A stretch of DNA of 64,000 nt from Propionibacteriaceae bacterium (GCA_017306015.1 JAFKJK010000010.1:62001-126000), one strand, 5' to 3'; counted from the stretch's first letter, positions 1 to 8,232 are shown. The notes: a model not told the origin generated them from the letters alone. Translations and numbers: made by a program.

Positions 1-465
1 AGCGATCAGCACTCGCTGCTGCTGGCCGCCGGAGAGCTCGCTGAACGGCTGCCCGGACCGGTCGCTGAGTCCCACGGCCTCCAGTGCATCGGCCACTCGT
101 GCCTTGTCGGCCGCGTTCAGTGGGACGAACGGGCGCCGCAGGCTCAGCCGTCCCGTCGTGACCACCTCGGCAACCGTCGCCTGCTTGATGTTCACCGCTC
201 CGCGCTGCGGCACGTAGCCGATCCGGCGCCAGTCGGTGAACCTGCCGAGTTCGGTGCCGAACAGCTCTACCCGTCCGCCCTGGTGGGGGGTGAGGCCCAG
301 CAAGGCCCGCACGAGAGTCGTCTTGCCTGAGCCGTTGCCGCCCATCAGGGCGGTCAGGTCGCCGACTCCGACCTCGATCGAGACCTCGCGCAGGATCGGC
401 AGGCCACCGAGTTCCACCAGAAGGTGCTCGGTACGGACCACAGGGACGGGATCGGTCAGCTGCAT
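1..465 (-). CDS. znuC: Zinc ABC transporter ATP-binding protein, partial (window edge)
   Basis: N-terminal 155 codons of an ABC ATPase; the C-terminal part lies outside the window. Visible motifs are the Walker A loop MGGNGSGKTT (residues 41-50), the Q-loop region YVPQRG (about 84-89) and the family signature LSGGQQQR (144-151), the last motif before the edge. The ATG at 465 lies within the end of the upstream binding-protein gene (10-nt overlap), so translation is probably coupled. Family membership is clear from the motifs. Zinc as substrate is inferred from the upstream ZnuA-type lipoprotein and the Zur-like operator. A membrane component (znuB) would be expected next to it, beyond position 1. 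Confidence 0.9.
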   Translation of the reverse strand, partial: MQLTDPVPVVRTEHLLVELGGLPILREVSIEVGVGDLTALMGGNGSGKTTLVRALLGLTPHQGGRVELFGTELGRFTDWRRIGYVPQRGAVNIKQATVAEVVTTGRLSLRRPFVPLNAADKARVADALEAVGLSDRSGQPFSELSGGQQQRVLIA

Positions 466-1385
466 CCGTTCGCCGCTTCCAGGGCAGTGAGGTTGGACCG
501 CATCACCTCAAGGTAGTCGGTGCCGGCCGAGGACGGGGTGATTCCCTCGATCGGGTCGAGCACCGCGGTCTTCAGCCCGAGGTCGCCGGCGATCGACTTG
601 GCGACCGTGTCCGAGACCAGGGTCTCGAAGAAGATCGTCGTGACGCCGTACTGCCGGGCCAGTTGGTGGACCGCAGCGATCCGGGCGGCCGTCGGCTCCT
701 GGGTGGGGTCGAGACCGGCGATCGGGATCTGCTGGAGCCCGTAGTCGCGGGCGAGGTAGCCGAAGGCGGCGTGGCTGGTGATGAACTGCGTCCGCTGGCA
801 GGACGCGAGCCCCGTTCGGTAGCTGTCGCCCAGTGCGGTCAGGTCGGCCACCAGCGCCTTGGTGTTGGCGTCGAACGTGCCGGCCAGTTGGGGCTTCTCG
901 GTGCTCAGGGCCGTGCTGATGGTGTGCGCCATCGTGACCATGTTGGCCGGCGAGAGCCAGATGTGAGGGTCGTAACTGCTGCCGGCGTCCGCCCCTTCCT
1001 CGGCACCGTCCTGGGACGCCTTCAGCAGGCTCAGGCCGGACGTGACGTCGATCGCGAGCTTCGGCGGAGTGGACGCGATGGCGTCGTCGACGGCCGCCTG
1101 GAAGCCGGGGATGTAGACGACGGCGTCCGTTGCCGCCATGGCTGCGATCTGGCGAGCGGTGAGCTCGAGGTCGTGCGGCTCGGTGCCGGGCGCGGTGAGG
1201 TTCGTGACGACGCCGGCGTCCCCGACGATCCGCTCGGCGAGGAACTGAAGCGGGTAGGCGGCGACGGTGACGGTGACGGCGTTGGGCTGCTCGGTCGTCC
1301 CGGTCGCGGTGCCGGGGGCGCAGCCGGTGAGCGCGCTGGCGACCACGGCCGCGGTGAGCAGGGCGAATCGAGGCTTGATTGTCAT
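456..1385 (-). CDS. znuA: Zinc-binding lipoprotein of ABC importer (ZnuA type)
   Basis: Cluster A-I metal-binding protein of 309 aa. The lipoprotein signal runs from MTIKPRFALL to lipobox ALTGC, so Cys22 would be lipidated and the protein anchored outside the membrane. Probable metal-ligand motifs are TEPHDLE, YDPHIWLSP, TSHAAFGY and an acidic FFETLVSD segment. The loop before DPHIW is acidic (DGAEEGADAG) and lacks the histidine run of many ZnuA proteins. A longer reading from TTG 1400 or ATG 1394 exists, but those codons lie in the apparent -10 element. I chose ATG 1385, which fits a leaderless transcript and puts the signal peptide at the N-terminus. Zn rather than Mn is inferred from the Zur-like site. 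Confidence 0.88.
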   Translation of the reverse strand: MTIKPRFALLTAAVVASALTGCAPGTATGTTEQPNAVTVTVAAYPLQFLAERIVGDAGVVTNLTAPGTEPHDLELTARQIAAMAATDAVVYIPGFQAAVDDAIASTPPKLAIDVTSGLSLLKASQDGAEEGADAGSSYDPHIWLSPANMVTMAHTISTALSTEKPQLAGTFDANTKALVADLTALGDSYRTGLASCQRTQFITSHAAFGYLARDYGLQQIPIAGLDPTQEPTAARIAAVHQLARQYGVTTIFFETLVSDTVAKSIAGDLGLKTAVLDPIEGITPSSAGTDYLEVMRSNLTALEAANGCS

Positions 1386-1422
1386 GAGAACCATTATCAA
1401 GTAGCGGAGGTGGGTCGGTCAA
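1385..1422 (-). promoter_or_regulatory. znuA promoter with overlapping Zur-like operator
   Basis: Read on the minus strand: -35 TTGACC (1422-1417), 18-nt spacer, -10 GATAAT (1398-1393), then 7 nt to the ATG at 1385. The 15-mer TGATAATGGTTCTCA (1399-1385) is an imperfect palindrome matching 12 of 15 positions of the Zur consensus TGAAAATGATTTTCA as I know it from actinobacteria. It covers the -10 and the start point, so a Zn-loaded repressor bound there would block transcription. Confidence 0.65.
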
Positions 1423-1428
1423 GCTGGC

Positions 1429-1434
1429 TAGCAT
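1429..1434 (+). promoter_or_regulatory. -10 element TAGCAT of the ABM gene
   Basis: TAGCAT followed by 6 nt and the GTG at 1441, predicting a leaderless mRNA. It sits about 7 bp beyond the -35 of the divergent znuA promoter, so both promoters share a 40-bp region. Confidence 0.5.
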
Positions 1435-1440
1435 GTTGCG

Positions 1441-1746
1441 GTGATCGCGATCAGCAGGTTCCGGGTGCCGGCCGATGACCTCGGCTTTCAGGACGGCGCG
1501 GAGGCGGTCGTGGCCCGCTTCGTCGACTCGGCCGGCTGTGAAGGTGCCGAACTCGTCCGGAATCTCGACGAGCCTGAACTGTGGGCGATCGTCTCCCGCT
1601 GGGCCGATGTCGGCTCCTATCGCCGCGCCTTCAACGGGACGGACGCGAAGCTCGTCCTCATCCCGCTGCTGAGCCGGGCGATCGACGAACCCAGCGCCTA
1701 TGCCGACCCGGAGGCCGTGGGCGAGAACCTACCGCGCTCCCGCTAG
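1441..1746 (+). CDS. Small ABM-type (antibiotic biosynthesis monooxygenase fold) protein
   Basis: A 101-residue protein with the ferredoxin-like alternation of an ABM domain: strand MIAISRFRV, a helix with DGAEAVVARFVDSAGC, strand AELVRNLDEPELWAIVSRW, then a helix SYRRAFNG. It ends in a short basic tail. Family members act as small haem- or quinol-related oxygenases or as proteins of unknown role, so no substrate is assigned. GTG start 1441 was chosen because of the TAGCAT box 6 nt upstream; there is no Shine-Dalgarno sequence. It diverges from znuA and lies 51 bp before glyS. Confidence 0.6.
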   Translation: MIAISRFRVPADDLGFQDGAEAVVARFVDSAGCEGAELVRNLDEPELWAIVSRWADVGSYRRAFNGTDAKLVLIPLLSRAIDEPSAYADPEAVGENLPRSR

Positions 1747-1749
1747 GCT
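1744..1749 (+). promoter_or_regulatory. Probable -10 (TAGGCT) for glyS
   Basis: TAGGCT overlaps the end of the preceding gene (its TAG stop, 1744-1746). A start point near 1756 would give a leader of about 40 nt that includes a small GGCTGCC/GGGCAGC hairpin and the AAGGAG ribosome-binding site ahead of GTG 1798. Confidence 0.4.
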
Positions 1750-1797
1750 GGACCGGCTGCCAGCCGGGCAGCATGTCGCGATGACAAGGAGCAGCAA

Positions 1798-3177
1798 GTG
1801 GCCAGCCGCCTCGACGATGTGATCAGCCTCACCAAGCGCAGGGGATTCGTCTACCCGTGCGGTGAGATCTACGGCGGCACTCGCGCCGCGTGGGACTACG
1901 GCCCCTACGGCGTCGAGCTGAAGGAGAACATCAAGCGGCAGTGGTGGCGTTCGGTCGTCCAGGGACGCGACGACGTCGTCGGCCTGGATTCCTCGATCAT
2001 CCTGCCCCGCCAGGTGTGGGTCGCGTCCGGGCATGTCGGGGTGTTCTCCGACCCGCTGACCGAGTGCCTGAAGTGCCACAAGCGCTTCCGCGCCGACCAG
2101 CTGGAGGAGAACTTCGAACACAAGAAGGGCCGCGCCCCGTCCGGCCTGGAGGAGATCAACTGCCCCGAATGCGGCACCTTGGGCCAGTTCACGACTCCGC
2201 GCGACTTCAACATGATGCTGAAGACCTACCTCGGGGTGATCGAGGACGAGTCGGGGCTGCACTACCTGCGTCCGGAGACCGCGCAGGGCATCTTCATCAA
2301 CTTCAAGAACGTCGAGGGCACCTCGCGGATGAAGATCCCGTTCGGCATCGGCCAGGTCGGCAAGAGCTTCCGCAACGAGATCACCCCGGGCAACTTCATC
2401 TTCCGCACCCGGGAGTTCGAGCAGATGGAGATGGAGTTCTTCGTCAAGCCCGGCACCGACGAGGAGTGGCACCAGCACTGGATCGACGCCCGTACCGACT
2501 GGTACACCGGCCTCGGCATCTCCCGGGACAACCTGCGGCACTACGAGCACCCGAAGGAGAAGCTGTCGCACTACTCGAAGCGGACCGTCGACATCGAGTA
2601 CAACTTCGGCTTCACCGGGGGGGACGGCTGGGGCGAGCTGGAGGGCATCGCCAATCGGACGGACTTCGACCTCGGCACGCATTCGGAGCACTCCGGGGCG
2701 GATCTGCGGGTGTTCGAGCAGGCGACCGGCGAGCGCTACCTGCCGTACGTGATCGAGCCGGCGGCCGGCCTGACCCGTTCGCTGATGGCGTTCCTGGTCG
2801 AGGCGTACGCCACCGACGAGGCGCCGAACACCAAGGGCGGGGTGGACACCCGCACGGTCCTCAAGCTCGACCCGCGGCTGTCGCCGGTGAAGGTGGCGGT
2901 GCTGCCGCTGTCCCGGAACGCCGACCTGACGCCCAAGGCGAAGGATCTCGCCGTCAGCCTGCGGAAGTTCTGGAATGTCGAATTCGACGACGCCCAGGCG
3001 ATCGGACGCCGCTACCGCCGCCAGGACGAGATCGGCACCCCGTACTGCGTTACCGTCGACTTCGACACTCTCGACGACCAGGCGGTCACCGTCCGCGAAC
3101 GGGACACGATGGCCCAGGAGCGGGTCGCGCTCGATCAGCTGTCGGGCTACCTGGCCGCGAGGCTGCCCGGCTGCTGA
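1798..3177 (+). CDS. glyS: Glycyl-tRNA synthetase (dimeric alpha2 type)
   Basis: Class II aminoacyl-tRNA synthetase that charges tRNA-Gly with glycine in the cytoplasm. At 459 aa it has the length of the single-chain alpha2 enzyme. Visible: N-terminal [14 protein letters not shown], a zinc-site pair CLKCHKRF and CPECG (residues about 98 and 121), [12 protein letters not shown], motif 2 around [11 protein letters not shown], motif 3 [10 protein letters not shown], and a C-terminal anticodon-binding domain beginning near [12 protein letters not shown] start 1798 has AAGGAG 6-7 nt upstream. The last codons (LAARLPGC and stop) belong to a sequence duplicated in the repeat array downstream. Confidence 0.97.
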   Translation: MASRLDDVISLTKRRGFVYPCGEIYGGTRAAWDYGPYGVELKENIKRQWWRSVVQGRDDVVGLDSSIILPRQVWVASGHVGVFSDPLTECLKCHKRFRADQLEENFEHKKGRAPSGLEEINCPECGTLGQFTTPRDFNMMLKTYLGVIEDESGLHYLRPETAQGIFINFKNVEGTSRMKIPFGIGQVGKSFRNEITPGNFIFRTREFEQMEMEFFVKPGTDEEWHQHWIDARTDWYTGLGISRDNLRHYEHPKEKLSHYSKRTVDIEYNFGFTGGDGWGELEGIANRTDFDLGTHSEHSGADLRVFEQATGERYLPYVIEPAAGLTRSLMAFLVEAYATDEAPNTKGGVDTRTVLKLDPRLSPVKVAVLPLSRNADLTPKAKDLAVSLRKFWNVEFDDAQAIGRRYRRQDEIGTPYCVTVDFDTLDDQAVTVRERDTMAQERVALDQLSGYLAARLPGC

Positions 3178-3194
3178 GCCCAGACGGACCGATT

Positions 3195-3412
3195 TGAACC
3201 GAGGTACCTGTCCCCGACGGTTCACGGCTGCTGAGCCCAAACGGACCGATCTGAACCGAGGTACCTGTCCCCGACGGTTCACTGGCCGTGGGGCTGCCCG
3301 GCTGCTGAGCCCAGACAGACCGATCTGAACCGAGGTACCTGTCCCCGACGGTTCACGGCTGCTGAACCCAGACGGACCGATCTGAACCGAGGTACCTGTC
3401 CCCGACGGTTCA
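3195..3412 (+). repeat. Four-copy array of a 30-bp inverted-repeat element after glyS
   Basis: Copies at 3195-3224, 3252-3281, 3326-3355 and 3383-3412 are nearly identical: end TGAACCG, core GGTACCTGTCCCC, end CGGTTCA (7-bp terminal inverted repeats). Spacing is 57, 74 and 57 bp; the conserved flank (CTGCTGAGCCCAGACGGACC) makes it a 57-bp tandem unit. The longer third interval contains a second copy of the glyS 3' end. No spacer diversity, so not CRISPR. The same element occurs near 10.8 kb and 22.2 kb. Confidence 0.93.
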
Positions 3413-3462
3413 GAACGTCTCCGGTTCCAGAGATCACTGGCTGGCTGTCGCGGAATCGGATC

Positions 3463-3617
3463 GTGCCAGGAAATGGTGGTTATGGAGGCCGTGTTGCCCG
3501 GCTGCGCCGGTCGGTGCCAGTTGGTGGTGGTTGTCAGGGCCGACCGCAGCCTGACAACCACCATGATCTAGCACGGCGCGGTGGCGACCTGGTCGAGCCC
3601 GTCCATAACGACCACCA
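3463..3617. repeat. Nested inverted and direct repeats in gene-free stretch
   Basis: Perfect 14-bp inverted repeat TGGTGGTTGTCAGG (3525-3538) and CCTGACAACCACCA (3550-3563), 11-nt loop. Outside it lie TGGTGGTTATGGA (3474-3486) and its near-complement TCCATAACGACCACCA (3602-3617, 3-nt insertion). The two left arms are also direct repeats, each preceded by GTGCCAG (3463-3469, 3514-3520). The rest of 3413-3725 shows no convincing gene. Confidence 0.8.
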
Positions 3618-3725
3618 GCTCGCACGCGCGGCTCAGCCTCGGGTCGCCCACACCTCAGCGAAGCGTGGCGCCCTCGTCGCTAGGGTCGATTCCGCCGGGA
3701 CCGACTGGGGCTGGTGCCGGTGGAC

Positions 3726-4298
3726 TCACACCAGGGGGACGAAGGCGAACCGGTAGCCGGTGACCGGTTCGCGATGCCAACCCTCGTGGTCACGGTCGAC
3801 GATCCACATCACGCCCGACGCCGGGACGACCATCCGTCCGCCGACGGCGAGTTGCTGCTCCAGTTCGTCGGGGAGCTCGTGGGCATCCGCGGAGACCAGG
3901 ATGCGGTCGAACGGCGCGGACGCCGGCATCCCGAACTCGCCGCGCGTCGCCTGCTCGACCCGGGCCCAGGGGAAGTCGAAGCCAGCGAGGTTCGCGCGTC
4001 CGAACGCGACCAGCTCGGGGACGATCTCGACGCCGAGCACGGATCCCTTCGGACCGACCAGCCGGGCCAGCAGGGCCGTCGTCCAGCCCGAGCCGCTGCC
4101 GACGTCCAGCACGGTCCCGCCTTCGGGCACGCGCAGCAGTTCGAGCATGAACTGCACCGTCCACGGCTGTGAGTTCGTGGCGCCGTGCCCGATCGGCAGG
4201 GGCTCGTCCAGGGCGGCGCGGCCGCGGACATCGTCGGGCAGGAAGCGTGCTCGCGGTACTTCGGCCAGGGCGGCAATCACTCGACTGTGCTCGGTCAT
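3726..4298 (-). CDS. pcm: Protein-L-isoaspartate O-methyltransferase family protein
   Basis: SAM-dependent methyltransferase of 190 aa, a little shorter than typical PCMT. Evidence: RFLPDD near residue 20; the PCMT motif LPIGHGATNSQPWTV (families usually show ALPIGHGQTISQP); SAM motif I VLDVGSGSGWTTALLA; acidic GVEIVPEL; and FDRILVSADAHELP with the expected later glycine-rich segment VGGRMVVP. It would repair isoaspartyl residues in damaged proteins, though actinobacterial paralogues sometimes modify peptides. ATG 4298 was chosen over the upstream 4334 codon because homology begins at once with MTEHSRVIAAL. It faces the dusB gene divergently. Confidence 0.85.
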   Translation of the reverse strand: MTEHSRVIAALAEVPRARFLPDDVRGRAALDEPLPIGHGATNSQPWTVQFMLELLRVPEGGTVLDVGSGSGWTTALLARLVGPKGSVLGVEIVPELVAFGRANLAGFDFPWARVEQATRGEFGMPASAPFDRILVSADAHELPDELEQQLAVGGRMVVPASGVMWIVDRDHEGWHREPVTGYRFAFVPLV

Positions 4299-4375
4299 GG
4301 TGCCAGCGCACACCACCGGCGGCCTCTCCCGCAAGGGGTGGCCGCCCCGGCAGCTAGGCTTTTCCCCCTGCCGAG

Positions 4376-4419
4376 TTGTCAGGCTCTCGTTGGGTCAGCG
4401 GTCAAACAGAGTCTGACAG
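4376..4419 (+). promoter_or_regulatory. Imperfect inverted repeat in dusB leader
   Basis: TTGTCAGGCTCTCGTT (4376-4391) pairs with AACAGAGTCTGACAG (4405-4419) over 14 positions with one mismatch and one bulge, loop 13 nt. It lies 11 nt before the GGAGG site of dusB, downstream of a possible -10 TAGGCT near 4355, so it may be a leader hairpin or an operator. Confidence 0.4.
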
Positions 4420-4442
4420 GTCGGGGATGAGGAGGTGGACGA

Positions 4443-5588
4443 GTGGTCGAGCCGCTGCGGCTGGTGGCACCATCGGGAGACGCCGTCGACGTGGATCCCC
4501 CGGTCGTGCTCGCCCCGATGGCCGGCATCACCAACGCCGCCTACCGGCAGCTCTGCCGCGAGCAGGGGGCCGGCCTGTACGTGGCCGAGATGATCACGTC
4601 CCGCGGGATCGTGGAGCGCATCCCCAAGACGTTCGACATGCTCCGCTTCGGGCCGGACGAGACCGTCCGCTCCGTCCAGCTCTATGGCGTCGAGGCGGAC
4701 GTGATCGCGCGCGCCACGACGATCCTGTGCGCCGAGTTCGGCGTCCGTCACGTCGACCTGAACTTCGGCTGCCCCGTCCCGAAGGTCACCCGGCGCGGCG
4801 GCGGGGGAGCGCTGCCGTGGAAGCGGGACCGGCTGGGCGCGATCCTGCGGGCCACCGTGAGGGCGGCCGAGCCGTACGGAGTGCCGGTGACGATGAAGAC
4901 CCGGATCGGTATCGACGACGAGCACGAGACCTTTCTCGACGCCGGACGGATCGCGCAGGACGCCGGCTGCGCTGCGATCGGCCTGCATGCCCGTACCGTC
5001 AAGCAGGCTTACGGCGGCCAGGCCGACTGGAGCCGGATCGCCGAACTCGTGGACGCCGTCGACATCCCCGTCCTGGGCAACGGTGACATCTGGGAGGCCG
5101 GTGATGCCCTGGCGATGATGGCGGCGACCGGCTGTGCCGGCGTCGTGGTCGGGCGCGGCTGCCTGGGCCGGCCGTGGCTGTTCCGCGACCTCGCCGACGC
5201 CTTCGCCGGCCGCGACCGGCGGACCCTGCCCACGCTGGGCGAGGTGGCCACGATGGTCCGCCGGCACGGCGAGCTGCTGGCCGAGCTGTCGGGCGAGCGC
5301 CACGGCCTGACCGACCTGCGCAAGCACATGGCCTGGTACTTCAAGGGGTTCCCGGTCGGCGGCGACCTGAGGCGTTCGCTGGCGACGATCTCCTCCTTCG
5401 CCGACCTGGACGCCGCTCTGGCCCAGCTCGACCCGTCCGTCCCGTTCCCCGAGGGCGAGCTGGGCACTCCGCGCGGCCGCCAGGGGACGCCGCGGGAGAA
5501 GGTCGTGCTGCCCTACGGGTGGCTCGACTCGACCGAACTCGGCGACGAGGACATCGGCGCCGCCGAGTCGGACGCCTCGGGCGGATAG
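4443..5588 (+). CDS. dusB: tRNA-dihydrouridine synthase, DusB-like
   Basis: FMN-dependent reductase that converts uridine to dihydrouridine in tRNA; 381 aa. The TIM barrel opens with PPVVLAPMAGITNAAYR (FMN-binding), then VAEMITSRGI, SVQLYG and the signature DLNFGCPVPKVTRRGGG, whose Cys is the catalytic proton donor. TMKTRIGID and GLHARTVKQ (phosphate/FMN contacts) follow, then GNGDIWE and VVVGRGCLGRPWLF. The C-terminal helical RNA-binding domain includes KHMAWYFKGFPVG. GTG start 4443 has AGGAGG 7-8 nt upstream. It converges with nagZ, leaving only 7 bp between stop codons. Confidence 0.95.
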   Translation: MVEPLRLVAPSGDAVDVDPPVVLAPMAGITNAAYRQLCREQGAGLYVAEMITSRGIVERIPKTFDMLRFGPDETVRSVQLYGVEADVIARATTILCAEFGVRHVDLNFGCPVPKVTRRGGGGALPWKRDRLGAILRATVRAAEPYGVPVTMKTRIGIDDEHETFLDAGRIAQDAGCAAIGLHARTVKQAYGGQADWSRIAELVDAVDIPVLGNGDIWEAGDALAMMAATGCAGVVVGRGCLGRPWLFRDLADAFAGRDRRTLPTLGEVATMVRRHGELLAELSGERHGLTDLRKHMAWYFKGFPVGGDLRRSLATISSFADLDAALAQLDPSVPFPEGELGTPRGRQGTPREKVVLPYGWLDSTELGDEDIGAAESDASGG

Positions 5589-5595
5589 CGGTTCG

Positions 5596-7047
5596 TCAGT
5601 CCGCGCCGGTCGCGAGCAGGCGGATGAGAGCTGACGACGTCCCCCGTCCGGCGCTGTGGGTCGCGACGTCACCCAACGCCGGCTCCGGCCAGCCCAGTTC
5701 CACCACGATCGCGTCCGAACGCTCCCGGCGGACGAGGGCGACGGCGTCGGTGAGGAAGGGGACGCGGCCCAGGTCGCGCCCCTGGACGACCAGCGGCCGG
5801 GCGGTGTTCGCGCCGAGAACCGTCCTCAGCTCGCCGAGGTCGCGGGCGGTGGCACACGTCGCTCCGGGCAGCCAACGGTCGAGTTCAGGACGCAGGTGCT
5901 CGCCGATGCCCCACGGCGTCTGCGCGAGGGCCGGGTTGCCGAGCGAGTCAAGCTTCACGATCAGCGGGGCGACCAGGGACGGCAGCGACCCGCCTCGCCA
6001 GAACACGGCACTGTCGAGTTCGGGCGGATCGGCGATCGGTGCGGGTGCCGTCCGCAGCTCCGAAACGCCGGACACCAGCCCGGACACCCGTCCGGCCGCC
6101 TCGAACACCCGGGACTCGGCCAGTCGTCCCGTCCGCACGGCATCGAGGATGTGCGTCCGGATGGCTGCCAGTTCGTCCCCGGTGTTGCCGGCGCCGATGC
6201 ACATCAGGTCGACCCCGGCCGCCAGCGCGAGGACGGCGGCTTCGGGGATGCCACGGCTGCGGCTCGCGCCGGCCATGTCGAGCGCGTCGGACACGATGGC
6301 TCCGGTGAAGCCGAGGTCGTGGCGCAGGATCCCGAGCACGGTCGCCGACAGGGTGGCGGGCAGTAGCGGGTCGACCGCCGGCACCAGGATGTGCGAGGTC
6401 ATCACTGCCAGCGTGCCGGCGTCCACGGCTGCGGCGAACGGCACCAGCTCGCGATGATCGAGGGTGCCGCGGTCCACGCCGACCACCGGCAGCTCCGCGT
6501 GGGAGTCGGTGGCGGTGTCGCCGTGCCCGGGGAAGTGCTTCGCACACGCCGCCACCCCGGCCCGCTGGACGCCGCGGACGTACGCCGCGACGTGCCGGGC
6601 GACCAGGTCAGCGTCCGCTCCGAAGCTGCGGACGCCGATCACCGGGTTGCGCGGGTCGCTGTTGACGTCGGCGTCCGGGGCGAGGTTGAGGTCGATCCCG
6701 GCCTCCCGGAGTTCGGCACCGATCGAGTTGCCGGTGGCTTCGGTCGCGGCCACCGAGTCCTGGCGGCCGAGGAATGCCGCGGTGGCATGCGGTGAGCCGA
6801 TGCGGTGGTGCAGCCGGGTGACGTCTCCGCCCTCCTCGTCGGTGGCGACGATCGCGTCGGGACGTCGCTCGTGGATGGCCGCGGTCAGGGTCCGGAGCTG
6901 CCCCAAATCGGCGATGTTGCTGTCGAACAGGCACACCGAACCCAGGCCGGCGTCCAGTTGCGCGGCCACCCAGCCGGGAAGGACGGGTCCGTCGAAGCCC
7001 GGCATCAGCGTGGCCCCGATGGCGAGCGAGAGCTCGGACTCGGTCAT
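5596..7047 (-). CDS. nagZ: Beta-N-acetylhexosaminidase, GH3 family (NagZ-like)
   Basis: Retaining GH3 hydrolase removing terminal beta-GlcNAc; 483 aa. Visible: substrate loop ATDEEGGDVTRL, the NagZ signature KHFPGHGDTATDSH (His/Asp acid-base pair) and IVSDALDMAG, whose first Asp is the expected nucleophile. The N-terminal barrel is followed by a C-terminal extension of about 150 residues, so it is longer than the 340-aa Gram-negative NagZ. No signal peptide, so probably cytoplasmic. It is the last gene of the operon beginning near 18.5 kb, 12 nt after the membrane gene. ATG 7047 was preferred over 7053 because AGGAG abuts the latter. With the GH94 enzyme upstream it would trim chitin oligomers or muropeptide GlcNAc. 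Confidence 0.9.
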   Translation of the reverse strand: MTESELSLAIGATLMPGFDGPVLPGWVAAQLDAGLGSVCLFDSNIADLGQLRTLTAAIHERRPDAIVATDEEGGDVTRLHHRIGSPHATAAFLGRQDSVAATEATGNSIGAELREAGIDLNLAPDADVNSDPRNPVIGVRSFGADADLVARHVAAYVRGVQRAGVAACAKHFPGHGDTATDSHAELPVVGVDRGTLDHRELVPFAAAVDAGTLAVMTSHILVPAVDPLLPATLSATVLGILRHDLGFTGAIVSDALDMAGASRSRGIPEAAVLALAAGVDLMCIGAGNTGDELAAIRTHILDAVRTGRLAESRVFEAAGRVSGLVSGVSELRTAPAPIADPPELDSAVFWRGGSLPSLVAPLIVKLDSLGNPALAQTPWGIGEHLRPELDRWLPGATCATARDLGELRTVLGANTARPLVVQGRDLGRVPFLTDAVALVRRERSDAIVVELGWPEPALGDVATHSAGRGTSSALIRLLATGAD

Positions 7048-7059
7048 CGTCATCTCCTG

Positions 7060-8232
7060 TCAGTACGGATTGAACAGCTCAAGCAGTGCCCACCCGAACC
7101 CGAGCAGGGGCCAGGTGGCGTCGGGCGGCAGCCAGTGCGGAAGTCCCCACAGGCCCACGTAGACCGCCGTCCGTCCGCCCTTCCACCAGCCGGACGCGAT
7201 CGCGGGCCAGCCGCCGGCCATGATCGCCAGGGACGGTGCCATGGCCAGCAGGTGCACCCAGCGTCCCCAGTCCTCGCCGAGGGCGAACAGCGGTGCGACC
7301 AGGGCAGCGGTGGCGGCGAACACCGGCCAGTTGCGCCGCAGCCAGGGCGTGGTCAGGACGGGCAGCAGCGCCAGCGGCAGGAGCAGCACGTAGCCCCAGT
7401 ACAGCGGGAACCGGAGGACCACCTGCTCGATCGCCTCAGCCGGGGTCTCGGCGAGCCGGTCGATCGCGCCACCGCACAGCTTCGGGTTCATGCCCTGAGA
7501 GGTGACCGAGCCGCACACGGCCCAGGCGACGCGCTGGCTGCCGCGGGCCAGCACGCTGGCGACGCCGCCGACCAGCGCGAGCCCGAGGATCGACGCCGAC
7601 GGCCACCCGCGCAGCTCGAACCAGCGGGCGTCCCGGCGCAGCAGGTGGAGCATCACCGGGACGGCGAACACGCTGGCCTCCCAGGAGAACATCGCCAGCC
7701 CGAACAGCAGCACGGCGACAACCGTCAGGACGACCTGCAGGCGGGTCGCCGCGGTCCGCGCCCAGGCCAGCAGGACGATGGCCGCGAAGCCGATGATCTC
7801 CTTGCGCCAGCCGCCTCCGGTGTCCCAGCCGATGAACGGGAGGGCTGCCGGCCCGCAGGCCAGGGCGACCGCCGGCCAGGCCCACCCGCTGCGGTGCAGG
7901 AAGCCCAGCAGGAAAGCCAGGACGGCCGCGTAGCAGGCGACCTGGAACCAGAACAGCGCCCACAGCGCCGCCTCGCCCGTCGGAGCAGCGGTCAGGAGTT
8001 GGCCGAACAGACCGCGCCGGACGAAGCCGCCGGCGTAGTTGATCACCCAGTCGCCCACCCGGTAGGTGGTGCCACCGACGGAGATGTCACGAGCGAGGTA
8101 GTCGGTCACGGCTCGCCACAGGGCCAGGCCGAGGACGGCGCAGGCGAACGCCGCGCGGCCAACGGCCGCCGGGCCGCGATTGACGACGGGGAGCGTCCCG
8201 CTGTCGTCAGTCCCTGTGCGGCCGGCCACCAC
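7060..8232 (-). CDS. Polytopic membrane protein of unknown function in the chitobiose operon
   Basis: 390 aa with about nine hydrophobic segments, for example AAFACAVLGLALW, VACYAAVLAFLLGF, IIGFAAIVLLAW and VVLTVVAVLLFGLAMF. The loop after the first segment carries DWVINYAGGFVRRGLFG, a motif that I recall from uncharacterised membrane proteins around polysaccharide genes; I cannot name the activity. GTG 8232 directly follows the stop of the phosphorylase gene (TGAGTG), and nagZ starts 12 nt after its end, so it is an integral operon member. It might be a glycosyltransferase-like or transport protein; no catalytic motif is visible. Confidence 0.7.
   Translation of the reverse strand: MVAGRTGTDDSGTLPVVNRGPAAVGRAAFACAVLGLALWRAVTDYLARDISVGGTTYRVGDWVINYAGGFVRRGLFGQLLTAAPTGEAALWALFWFQVACYAAVLAFLLGFLHRSGWAWPAVALACGPAALPFIGWDTGGGWRKEIIGFAAIVLLAWARTAATRLQVVLTVVAVLLFGLAMFSWEASVFAVPVMLHLLRRDARWFELRGWPSASILGLALVGGVASVLARGSQRVAWAVCGSVTSQGMNPKLCGGAIDRLAETPAEAIEQVVLRFPLYWGYVLLLPLALLPVLTTPWLRRNWPVFAATAALVAPLFALGEDWGRWVHLLAMAPSLAIMAGGWPAIASGWWKGGRTAVYVGLWGLPHWLPPDATWPLLGFGWALLELFNPY

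Noticed and set aside
3195..3412. CRISPR array
   Set aside because: The intervals between repeats are themselves repeated, no diverse spacers, no cas genes, and the element is found at two other loci.
1729..3564. 611-codon minus-strand frame over glyS and the repeat array
   Set aside because: Repeated SGTGTSVQIG peptide is just the translated 57-bp DNA repeat; the rest is antisense to glyS.
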